NCBI GenBank assembly: GCA_001557035.1
Contig: LSKJ01000247.1
Coordinates: forward strand, 1-18,280
DNA length: 18,280 bases
Reading direction: 5' to 3'
Source of the DNA: Rhodospirillaceae bacterium CCH5-H10
GTDB taxonomy: Bacteria; Pseudomonadota; Alphaproteobacteria; Reyranellales; Reyranellaceae
This document shows, one piece after another, positions 1 through 5,780 of this stretch (positions within the stretch are counted from its first letter, which is position 1; every line of letters begins with the position of its first letter). The position numbers and the translations under genes were made by a program. The notes beneath the pieces were generated by a model. That model was not told the origin of the DNA and ran no database searches. It was given only the letters and a program-made list of their open reading frames with translations.

Positions 1-599
1 GCGGGAGGGCCGAACAGCCGCTCCATGAGCTGGACCAGCGCGCGGTCCATCTCGCGGCGCGCGGCCTTCTCGTCCTTGGCTTCGGCGACCCAGAGAGCCG
101 CCTCATTGAAAGCGCCTGAAAGCAGGAACGTGACTGGTTCAACGCCGAGGCCCGGATTGGGGCGCGCCGCCAGCACGGCGGCGACGCCTTCGCGCAGCGA
201 ACGCACGCCATGCGGCGCGTCGATCTCGCGCCAGCGATGCCAGCCCAGCACGGCGGGCGCATCGATCAGGTAGATGCGGCGCACCGCGGGATCGAGACAG
301 GCATCTAGGAAGGCGCGCGTACCCTCGATCAGTGCCAGCAGGGGATCGCCGACGGGTTCGGCCTTGCCGTCGATCGCCGCCGCGATCTCGCGCGCCACCT
401 CCTCGACGATGGCTTCGAACACGGCCCGCTTGTCCTTGAAGTGATAGTAGAGCGCGCCGCGCGTGACGTTGGAGCGCTGCACGATCTCCTCCGTCGCCGC
501 GGCGTCGTAGCCGGAGGCGGCGAAGATCAGCCGGGCCTCCCGCAGCAGGGTCGCGCGCGTGACGGCCAGCCGTTCGGCCTGGGTCCGGGGTCTTGACAT
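1..599 (-). CDS. TetR/AcrR-family transcriptional repressor (partial, C-terminus beyond left edge)
   Basis: DNA-binding repressor whose C-terminal domain would bind a small-molecule ligand. The ATG at 597-599 opens a frame that stays open to the window edge (at least 199 residues, close to full family length). The N-terminus is basic. Residues about 33-55 form a classical TetR helix-turn-helix with the signature VTRGALYYHFKDKRAVFEAI. The remainder is a helical ligand/dimer domain too variable to predict a ligand. The gene diverges from the VOC/SDR pair. A palindromic operator begins 3 nt upstream of its start codon and a second lies 30 nt further out, so it very likely represses itself and the divergent genes. 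An overlapping ATG at 601-603 is in another frame and does not give the TetR protein. Confidence 0.93.
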   Translation of the reverse strand, partial: MSRPRTQAERLAVTRATLLREARLIFAASGYDAAATEEIVQRSNVTRGALYYHFKDKRAVFEAIVEEVAREIAAAIDGKAEPVGDPLLALIEGTRAFLDACLDPAVRRIYLIDAPAVLGWHRWREIDAPHGVRSLREGVAAVLAARPNPGLGVEPVTFLLSGAFNEAALWVAEAKDEKAARREMDRALVQLMERLFGPP

Positions 600-601
600 A
601 C

Positions 602-614
602 ATACAGCCTGTAT
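602..614. promoter_or_regulatory. Putative TetR operator O1
   Basis: ATACAGCCTGTAT is an ATACA/TGTAT inverted repeat around a GCC centre. It is immediately upstream of the TetR start codon. The same ATACAG-N2-TGTAT core recurs at O2, 32 bp away centre to centre, which is about three helical turns. Palindromes of this size between a tetR gene and its divergent target are the usual sites of autorepression. Binding itself is inferred. Confidence 0.65.
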
Positions 615-631
615 CTAAATGAACGAACGTC

Positions 632-648
632 ACATACAGATTGTATGT
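632..648. promoter_or_regulatory. Putative TetR operator O2, overlapping the VOC gene promoter
   Basis: ACATACAGATTGTATGT is a perfect 7-bp inverted repeat (ACATACA/TGTATGT) with a 3-nt centre, and shares its core with O1. It ends 23 nt before the VOC start codon. A weak -10-like TATGTA at 644-649 overlaps its right arm, so a bound repressor would block that promoter. The promoter assignment is tentative because no convincing -35 hexamer is visible. Confidence 0.65.
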
Positions 649-671
649 AAATCGCAACGCAGGAGAGGGCA

Positions 672-1097
672 ATGCAGCTCAGGGATTTCTACACCGTGCT
701 CTGCACAGACGACGTCGCCGGCACCGCCGCCTTCTGGGAGAAGCACTTCGGCTTTCGTCGCGCCTTCGAGGCGGACTGGTACGTCCATCTCACCAGCACG
801 GCGTCGGAAAAGGCGAACATCGCGATCCTCGACTATCGCCACGAGACGATTCCCGTGCCGTTCCGCAAGAAGGCGTCAGGCGTGCTGGTGAACTTCGAGG
901 TCGATGATGTCGATGCACTCTACGCCAGGGCGCAGGCAGAGGGCCTGAAGATCCATCTCGCCTTGCGCGACGAGCCTTTCGGCCAGCGGCACTTCATCAC
1001 GGAGGATCCGAACGGCATCGCCATCGACGTGATCAAGCCGATCCCGCCCAGTGCCGAGTTCGCCCAGCAATACGCGCCGGACTCGCTGCCACGCTGA
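672..1097 (+). CDS. VOC-superfamily (glyoxalase/bleomycin-resistance fold) protein
   Basis: 141 residues, the size of a single vicinal-oxygen-chelate domain. The N-terminal strand and helix ([23 protein letters not shown], residues 6-28) begin the first beta-alpha-beta-beta-beta module. [17 protein letters not shown] (75-91) followed by [16 protein letters not shown] (106-121) forms the second, with the DPNG turn typical of the family. D119 sits where many members have a metal-binding Glu, so metal dependence is uncertain. The substrate cannot be read from sequence; glyoxalase, dioxygenase and resistance proteins share this fold. The start has a good ribosome-binding site (AGGAGAGG, 660-667). 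The SDR gene follows after 47 bp, and both lie downstream of the TetR operators, probably as one TetR-controlled unit. Confidence 0.85.
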   Translation: MQLRDFYTVLCTDDVAGTAAFWEKHFGFRRAFEADWYVHLTSTASEKANIAILDYRHETIPVPFRKKASGVLVNFEVDDVDALYARAQAEGLKIHLALRDEPFGQRHFITEDPNGIAIDVIKPIPPSAEFAQQYAPDSLPR

Positions 1098-1144
1098 TCG
1101 ATGGATATGGTGTCGCCCGATTTGCCGACATTCGGGAGGACAAG

Positions 1145-1942
1145 ATGGACGTACGTATGGATGGCCGCGTGGCCGTGATCACCGGCGCGAGCACCGGCCT
1201 GGGCCTGGCGATGGCCAAGGAATTCGCGGCGTCGGGCGCCTCGGTGGCGCTGCTGGCCCGCAAGGCCGATGCGCTCGCCGCGGCCAAGGCCGAGGTGCAG
1301 AAGGCGGCCGGCAAGGCCAACATCAAGATCGAGGCCTATTCCTGCGACGTCTCGAAGGCGGCGCCCATCGCCGACACGGTCAAGAAGATCGAAGCCGATT
1401 TCGGCAAGATCGACATCGTCGTGAACAATGCCGGCATCAGCCACGCCAAGTCGTTCGAGACCGTGACCGACGAGGACTGGCAGGGTGACCTCGATCTCAA
1501 GCTGTTCGCCGCCATCCGCCTCAGCCGCGCGACGATCCCCGGCATGCGCGAGCGCAAGTGGGGCCGCATCGTCAACGTGCTGAACATCGGCGCCAAGGCC
1601 CCTACTGCCAACTCGACGCCGACCAGCGTCAGCCGCGCGGCGGGCCTCGCGCTCACCAAGGCGATGAGCCAGGAACTCGCCAAGGACAACATCCTCGTCA
1701 ACGCCATGCTGGTCGGCCTGATCGAGAGCGACCAGTGGGCGCGCCGCCACAAGACCGCGGCGGGCGAGGGCAAGACCTACGAGGAGTTCCTGGCCGGCAT
1801 GGCCAAGGGCCGCATCCCGCTTGGCCGCATGGGCAAGGCCGAGGAGTTCGCCCGCATGGCCTGCTTCCTCTGCTCCGATGCGGGCTCGTTCATCACCGGC
1901 GTCGCCATCAACGTCGACGGCGGCGCAAGCCCGGTGGTCTGA
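1145..1942 (+). CDS. SDR-family oxidoreductase with non-canonical active site
   Basis: 265-residue classical-length short-chain dehydrogenase/reductase. The NAD(P)-binding TGASTGLG (13-20) and NNAG (94-97) motifs are intact, and the C-terminal ITGVAINVDGG (250-260) is typical of FabG-like members. The catalytic YxxxK is missing: where YSASK is expected the sequence reads TSVSR (160-164), with Thr for Tyr and Arg for Lys, and the serine-bearing NISS strand reads NVLNIGA (144-150). Cofactor binding therefore looks preserved but the standard Ser-Tyr-Lys chemistry does not. It may have altered chemistry or a non-catalytic role. It starts at an ATG preceded by GGGAGGA and probably shares a transcript with the upstream VOC gene. 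Confidence 0.9.
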   Translation: MDVRMDGRVAVITGASTGLGLAMAKEFAASGASVALLARKADALAAAKAEVQKAAGKANIKIEAYSCDVSKAAPIADTVKKIEADFGKIDIVVNNAGISHAKSFETVTDEDWQGDLDLKLFAAIRLSRATIPGMRERKWGRIVNVLNIGAKAPTANSTPTSVSRAAGLALTKAMSQELAKDNILVNAMLVGLIESDQWARRHKTAAGEGKTYEEFLAGMAKGRIPLGRMGKAEEFARMACFLCSDAGSFITGVAINVDGGASPVV

Positions 1943-1965
1943 GCGAGCGCGACCATCAACACTAA

Positions 1966-2075
1966 CCTCATGCTGAGGAGGCTGCGCAGCAGCCGTCTCG
2001 AAGCATGGGCACGAGCACTGCGCCTGTTGCCCATCCTTCGAGACGCACGCCTGCGGCGTGCTCCTCAGGATGAGG
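1966..2075. repeat. Inverted pair of palindromic intergenic repeat units
   Basis: Two copies of a roughly 45-bp unit face each other (1966-2009 and 2030-2075) across a 20-bp spacer. Read in the same direction, both begin CCTCATnCTGAGGAG and end CGTCTCGAAGnATGGG. The middle of each is a different hairpin: GGCTG-N5-CAGCC at 1980-1994 and CACGCC-TGC-GGCGTG at 2046-2060. Pairing is kept while the sequence is not. The element fills the gap between the converging SDR and Coq4-like genes and could form a large cruciform or serve as a two-way transcription barrier. It resembles dispersed palindromic repeats seen in rhizobial genomes; whether it is dispersed here cannot be seen from one window. Confidence 0.8.
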
Positions 2076-2103
2076 TGGTGCGGGTGAACTCGAAGCGAAG
2101 CCT

Positions 2104-3060
2104 CTAGCGCCGGTTCCCCGGCGGAGTCACGTTCCACTGGCGGCGCAGCGCGTCGAGATCGTGCTCGACCCAGTCCCACACGTTCCATTTCGGATCGAAG
2201 ATATCGGCCGTCATTTCCGCGCCGCGCGCCCAGGCGTGCCAGAACTCGTCGGGATCGAGGCCGCCCTTGCCGGCGTGACCCACATCGTTCAGCTGCTCGC
2301 CGAAGTGAAAAAAGAAGATCACCGGCAGGATGTGGCCGCTCATCGGATTGATCGGATGCATGCCGGCGGTGAAGGTCGAGACGAGCAGTTCGCCGCGCGC
2401 GCTGGTGTCGTAGCCCGAAATGACGTGCGTGGAATCGTGCGCCGTGCCGAAGGTGGCGTTCAGCGCCATGGGATCGCCGGGGAAGGGGTAGCCGTTCGTC
2501 TTGTCGGAATCCCACAGTGCCTTGCCGAACGTGTTCTGCGGCAGCCCGCCCAGCGCCTCGTAGCGCGCGACCAGGGCGGGATCGGCGTTGGCGCCGGTAT
2601 AGGGTCGGATCCAGGTGTTGGGGTCGAGGCCCTCGGAGGACCGGCTCAGGATACTGTCGAAATTCTTGCGCCACATGTCGGCGGTGGCCCAGGCGAGATG
2701 GCCCGACGCCGCCTCGACGAGGTCGGTGAGATAGTCGGCCTCGATGTCGAGCGCGCGGGAATATTCCAGCACGCGCTTCAGCTTGCTGTGGTCGAGCGAG
2801 CCGTCGACCATCGCCATGATGGCCAGGTACTTCACCGCCTCCTCGGCGAGCGACCGGTCCTTCAAGATCGCGACCAGGTCGGCCGGCTCCGACGCGGGCA
2901 GGGTGCCGAGATCGACCAGCCCGTGGCGGCGCAGGAGATAGTGCGCCGCCGCCCGGATGCTCGCCGTGTCGGCGTAGGTGATCGTGTGTCCGCCGGCCAA
3001 CGCCACCTGACGCATGGCGCCCAGGATAGCGTCGCTTTCGCGCGGGCCGACGGTGCGCAC
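2104..3060 (-). CDS. TerB-like / Coq4-like two-domain protein
   Basis: 318 residues from a GTG start at 3060; the first in-frame ATG, at 3015, would give 303. The N-terminal half contains a helical stretch like TerB/DjlA-N domains (EEAVKYLAIMAMVDG, then LKRVLEYSRALDI, residues about 73-106). The C-terminal half has the hallmark of ubiquinone-biosynthesis protein Coq4: LPQNTFGKAL (173-182), then HDSTH (208-212) and E224, exactly HDxxH-x11-E, the Zn-binding motif of that family. Coq4 is implicated in C1 decarboxylation of the coenzyme Q ring. Whether this divergent homologue does that is unknown. It lies 5 bp downstream of the thiolase stop without a clear ribosome-binding site, so it is probably translationally coupled to it. 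The domain calls rest on motif recognition only. Confidence 0.68.
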   Translation of the reverse strand: MRTVGPRESDAILGAMRQVALAGGHTITYADTASIRAAAHYLLRRHGLVDLGTLPASEPADLVAILKDRSLAEEAVKYLAIMAMVDGSLDHSKLKRVLEYSRALDIEADYLTDLVEAASGHLAWATADMWRKNFDSILSRSSEGLDPNTWIRPYTGANADPALVARYEALGGLPQNTFGKALWDSDKTNGYPFPGDPMALNATFGTAHDSTHVISGYDTSARGELLVSTFTAGMHPINPMSGHILPVIFFFHFGEQLNDVGHAGKGGLDPDEFWHAWARGAEMTADIFDPKWNVWDWVEHDLDALRRQWNVTPPGNRR

Positions 3061-3065
3061 GCGTC

Positions 3066-4235
3066 CTAGCGCAGCGGCTCGAGGATGCTCACATAGTTGG
3101 CGACCGCCGCGCCCCCCATGTTGAACACGCCGCCCAGCTTGGCCTTCGGGAGCTGCAGGCCCTCCGGCGCGGTGCCGGCGAGCTGCATGGCCGTCATCAC
3201 GTGCATGCTGACGCCGGTGGCGCCGACCGGATGGCCCTTGGCCTTGAGGCCGCCCGAGACGTTGACCGGCAGCTTGCCGTCGCGCTCGACCCAGCCTTCG
3301 AGGATGGCGCGCTCGCCTTCGCCCGGCGCCGTGAGGCCCATCGCCTCGTATTCGATCAGCTCGGCCGAGGTGAAGCAGTCGTGGCTCTCGACGAAGGAGA
3401 GATCGAGCAGGTCGAGATGCGCCGACTTCAGCGCCCGCTGCCAGGCAAGCTGCGGGCCCTCGAACTTGATGATGTCGCGCTTGCTCATCGGCAGGAAGTC
3501 GTTGACGTGCTCGGCGGCGCGGAAAGCGATCGCCTGCTTCATGCCCAGCGCCGTGCCGACGTCGGTGAGGATCACCGCCGCCGCGCCGTCGGTGACGGGC
3601 GAGCAGTCGGTGCGCTTCAACGGGCCGGCGACGAACGGGTTCTTGTCCGACGGCGTGCGGCAGAACTCGTAGGCGAACTCCTTCTGGAAGTGCGCGTACG
3701 GATTCTTCGCGCCGTTCTTGTGCGCCTTGACCGCGATCCGGGCGAGCGCGTCGGACTTGTCGCCGTAGCGCTGGAAGTAGGCCGAGGTGATCTTGCTGAA
3801 GATGCCGGCGAAGCCCGCCTCGATGTTGGCTTCCTCCGCGACGTACGAGGCCTTGATCAGCACCTCGCCGGCCTGCGTCGAGTTGAGCTCGGTCATCTTC
3901 TCGACGCCGACCACCAGCACGAAGCGCGCCTTGCCGGCGGCCAGCGTGTTGAGGCCCATGTGGATCGCGGCCGAGCCGGTCGCGCAGGCGTTCTCGACGC
4001 GGGTCGAGGGCTTGAAGCGCAGGTCGGGATGGGTCTGCAGCGGCAGGGAGGAGTGGAACTCCTGGCGCACGAACCCGCCGTTCATGTTGCCGATGTAGAT
4101 CACGTCGACGTCCCTGGGCTCGATGCCGGCGTGGGCGATGGCCTCGCTGGCCGCCTTGACGATCAGAGACTCGCTGGTCTCGCCGTCGAGCTTGCCGAAT
4201 TTTCCGTGGGACCAACCGACGATGCACGCGGTCAT
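3066..4235 (-). CDS. Thiolase, SCP2/SCPx-type (acetyl-CoA acetyltransferase-like)
   Basis: 389 residues, full length for the SCP2-type thiolases that cleave or form beta-ketoacyl-CoA thioesters. Catalytic landmarks are present: nucleophilic C84 in ENACATGSAAI, the subfamily ESHDCFT motif (283-289, with H285 and C287), GLKAKGHPVGATG (329-341) with H335, and a late NMGG (372-375). The HDCF motif places it with SCPx-type and lipid-transfer thiolases rather than with biosynthetic PhaA types. Such enzymes act on branched or steroid-like acyl chains in several organisms, often with a DUF35 partner. No DUF35 gene is visible here; the Coq4-like gene occupies the next position. The start is supported by AAGGAGAG just upstream. 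No substrate can be assigned. Confidence 0.92.
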   Translation of the reverse strand: MTACIVGWSHGKFGKLDGETSESLIVKAASEAIAHAGIEPRDVDVIYIGNMNGGFVRQEFHSSLPLQTHPDLRFKPSTRVENACATGSAAIHMGLNTLAAGKARFVLVVGVEKMTELNSTQAGEVLIKASYVAEEANIEAGFAGIFSKITSAYFQRYGDKSDALARIAVKAHKNGAKNPYAHFQKEFAYEFCRTPSDKNPFVAGPLKRTDCSPVTDGAAAVILTDVGTALGMKQAIAFRAAEHVNDFLPMSKRDIIKFEGPQLAWQRALKSAHLDLLDLSFVESHDCFTSAELIEYEAMGLTAPGEGERAILEGWVERDGKLPVNVSGGLKAKGHPVGATGVSMHVMTAMQLAGTAPEGLQLPKAKLGGVFNMGGAAVANYVSILEPLR

Positions 4236-4305
4236 GGAAACTCTCCTTGGTTCGTGGCGGCGACCCTAGACGCGGCCGTGTGGCCGGTCGAGTGGGGCGC
4301 CAGTC

Positions 4306-4319
4306 TGTGCATATACACA
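4306..4319. promoter_or_regulatory. Palindrome upstream of the thiolase operon (candidate operator)
   Basis: TGTGCATATACACA matches its own reverse complement at 12 of 14 positions. It sits in an AT-rich island inside GC-rich intergenic DNA, 71 bp upstream of the thiolase start and about 110 bp upstream of the divergent small membrane protein. Position and symmetry suggest a regulator site or a promoter core for the thiolase operon. It does not match the TetR operators at 602-648, so a different regulator would be implied. Confidence 0.4.
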
Positions 4320-4428
4320 TATATCCGGTTTTCGAGCGCGCAAGAGCCTCGCGGCGGCCCGCGCGACGCCCAAATTCCGCCGCGCGGCGGGTATTGACTG
4401 CGCTCTTCAACGGGAGCCTCACTGGCAC

Positions 4429-4800
4429 ATGGCCGATACCTCTCAGACCCAAGAGCATTCGACGCCGCGCTGGCCCTGGATCCTGGGCGGCCTGGTCGGG
4501 GGATTCTTCCTCCTGGCCGCCGGCCTCGGACTGGGCTGGTATCTCTTCTACCGTCCGATTGTGAACGTGGCCGTGCAACTCCCCGCGCCGCCGGCGCCGC
4601 CCGCGCCGGCCGGACCCGACGCCGCGCAGGTCAAGGCGATCGAGGAGCAGATCGAGAAGCAGAAGGCCGCCAACAAGCAGATCGAGGAGCAGATCGCCAC
4701 GCTGAAGGAGCGCCTCCGCGCCGACGTCTGCACGGCCAAGGATCCCGCCGGCAAGACGCCGCCAGCCGCGACGCCAGCGCCTCCCGGTCAGAAGACCTGA
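4429..4800 (+). CDS. Small single-pass membrane protein with Pro-rich linker and coiled coil
   Basis: 123 residues; no family recognised. A short polar N-terminus is followed by one hydrophobic segment rich in Gly (residues about 17-41). An Ala/Pro linker follows (LPAPPAPPAPAGP, 51-63), then a charged helix with heptad spacing (AAQVKAIEEQIEKQKAANKQ, continuing IEEQIATLKERL, 65-97) that should form a coiled coil. A lone Cys (C101, in DVCTAKDP) and a Pro-rich tail end the protein. The arrangement suggests an inner-membrane anchor with a periplasmic oligomerising stalk. GGGAG at 4412-4416 is a plausible ribosome-binding site. It precedes cyoA on the same strand by 92 bp, so it could be cotranscribed with the oxidase, but nothing in the sequence ties it to that function. 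Confidence 0.7.
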   Translation: MADTSQTQEHSTPRWPWILGGLVGGFFLLAAGLGLGWYLFYRPIVNVAVQLPAPPAPPAPAGPDAAQVKAIEEQIEKQKAANKQIEEQIATLKERLRADVCTAKDPAGKTPPAATPAPPGQKT

Positions 4801-4813
4801 TTTGAAGACCTGA
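4791..4813. repeat. Short tandem direct repeat across a stop codon
   Basis: GAAGACCTGA occurs at 4791-4800 and again at 4804-4813, a 13-bp period. The first copy carries the TGA stop of the preceding small membrane protein gene and the second lies in the leader of cyoA. This may be a small local duplication; no function is evident. Confidence 0.55.
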
Positions 4814-4836
4814 ACGTAACAAAAGAATCGTTGCTC

Positions 4837-4842
4837 TATACA
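4837..4842 (+). promoter_or_regulatory. Candidate -10 element for the cyo operon
   Basis: TATACA lies in a locally AT-rich stretch (4814-4842) within the 92-bp gap before cyoA and would start transcription roughly 45 nt upstream of the GTG. No good -35 hexamer lies at 16-18 bp (TGAACG at 4811-4816 is 20 bp away), so the assignment is weak, or an activator is needed. Confidence 0.25.
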
Positions 4843-4892
4843 AGAGGTAGCGCCACTCTGCCCTGACAGTGCAATAGGTCGGGCGGGGGAGC

Positions 4893-5777
4893 GTGAGGCT
4901 GGCTGTTAACCGATGGCAAGGCGCGGCGTCGACGGCCGTCTTGGCCCTTCTGACGAGCGCCTGCGACCTCAAGCGGGCTCCTGTACTGGACCCGAAGGGC
5001 CCGATCGCCCTCGCCGAGCGCGATCTCCTGTTCGACGCCTTCTACGTGATGGTGCTGGTGATCGTTCCGATCATCATCCTCACCTTGTGGTTCGCCTGGA
5101 AGTACCGGGCCTCCAACACCAAGGCCAAATACACGCCCAAATGGGCCAATTCGGTCACGATCGACGCCATCACCTGGCTGATCCCGGCCGTCATCGTCAT
5201 CGCGGTCGCCGTGCTGCTGTGGCGCAGCACCCATAGGCTCGACCCCTACCGTCCACTGGAATCCAAGGAGCCGCCATTCGACGTCCAGGTCGTGGCCCAG
5301 GACTGGAAGTGGCTGTTCATCTATCCGGAACAGGGCATCGCCGTGGTGAACCAGCTCGCCTTTCCGGCGGGCCGTCCGGTCAGCCTGCGCATCACCTCCG
5401 ACACGGTGATGAACTCCTTCTACGTGCCGCAGCTCGCCGGGCAGATCTACGCCATGGCCGGCATGCAGACCCGCCTGCAGATGCTGGCCGACCAGCCCGG
5501 CAAGTTCGTCGGCCGCAACAGCCAGTACAGCGGCGGCGGCTACTCGGACCAGCATTTCGAGGTCCTGGCAATGACGCCGGCCGACTTCGAGGCCTGGGTG
5601 GCGCGGGCCAAGCAGAGCGGGCAGGCGCTGGATGCCACGGCCTATACGGCGCTGGCGGCCAAGAGCCGCGCCAATCCGATCACCTACTACTCGACGGTCG
5701 AGCCCAAGCTGTTCGACTCGATCATCGACAAATACCGGCACAGCGGCCATGCGCAGCATGCGCCGGCGCGGAGATAG
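4893..5777 (+). CDS. cyoA: Cytochrome bo3 ubiquinol oxidase subunit II
   Basis: 294-residue membrane lipoprotein subunit of the quinol oxidase. The N-terminal signal ends in a lipobox (LLTSAC, predicted lipidated C24). LDPKGPIAL (32-40) matches CyoA proteins, two transmembrane helices follow (about 50-69 and 92-110), then a periplasmic cupredoxin domain. QDWKWLFIYPEQGIA (136-150) and VMNSFYVPQL followed by GQIYAMAGMQTRL are near-identical to known CyoA. The CuA-ligating His/Cys set of cytochrome c oxidases is absent, as expected for a quinol oxidase. The start is GTG with GGGGGA just upstream. It is the first gene of cyoABCD and ends 3 bp before cyoB. Confidence 0.96.
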   Translation: MRLAVNRWQGAASTAVLALLTSACDLKRAPVLDPKGPIALAERDLLFDAFYVMVLVIVPIIILTLWFAWKYRASNTKAKYTPKWANSVTIDAITWLIPAVIVIAVAVLLWRSTHRLDPYRPLESKEPPFDVQVVAQDWKWLFIYPEQGIAVVNQLAFPAGRPVSLRITSDTVMNSFYVPQLAGQIYAMAGMQTRLQMLADQPGKFVGRNSQYSGGGYSDQHFEVLAMTPADFEAWVARAKQSGQALDATAYTALAAKSRANPITYYSTVEPKLFDSIIDKYRHSGHAQHAPARR

Positions 5778-5780
5778 CGG

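Noticed and set aside
139..672. Long minus-strand reading frame starting further upstream than the TetR gene
   Set aside because: It overlaps the TetR gene in another frame and translates to Arg/Ala-rich low-complexity sequence with no family pattern; the TetR frame has a clear helix-turn-helix.
920..2674. Long minus-strand reading frame across the VOC, SDR and Coq4-like genes
   Set aside because: It crosses three well-supported genes in a shadow frame, as expected in GC-rich DNA; the translation is Arg/His/Gly-rich with no domain.
4394..4399. TTGACT as a -35 element for the small membrane protein at 4429
   Set aside because: No -10-like hexamer lies at the required distance before the start codon, so the promoter could not be supported.
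3061..4578. N-terminal extension of the Coq4-like reading frame through the thiolase region
   Set aside because: The frame is open upstream only as a shadow of the thiolase; the extension is Arg-rich noise. The GTG at 3060 or the ATG at 3015 is the realistic start.
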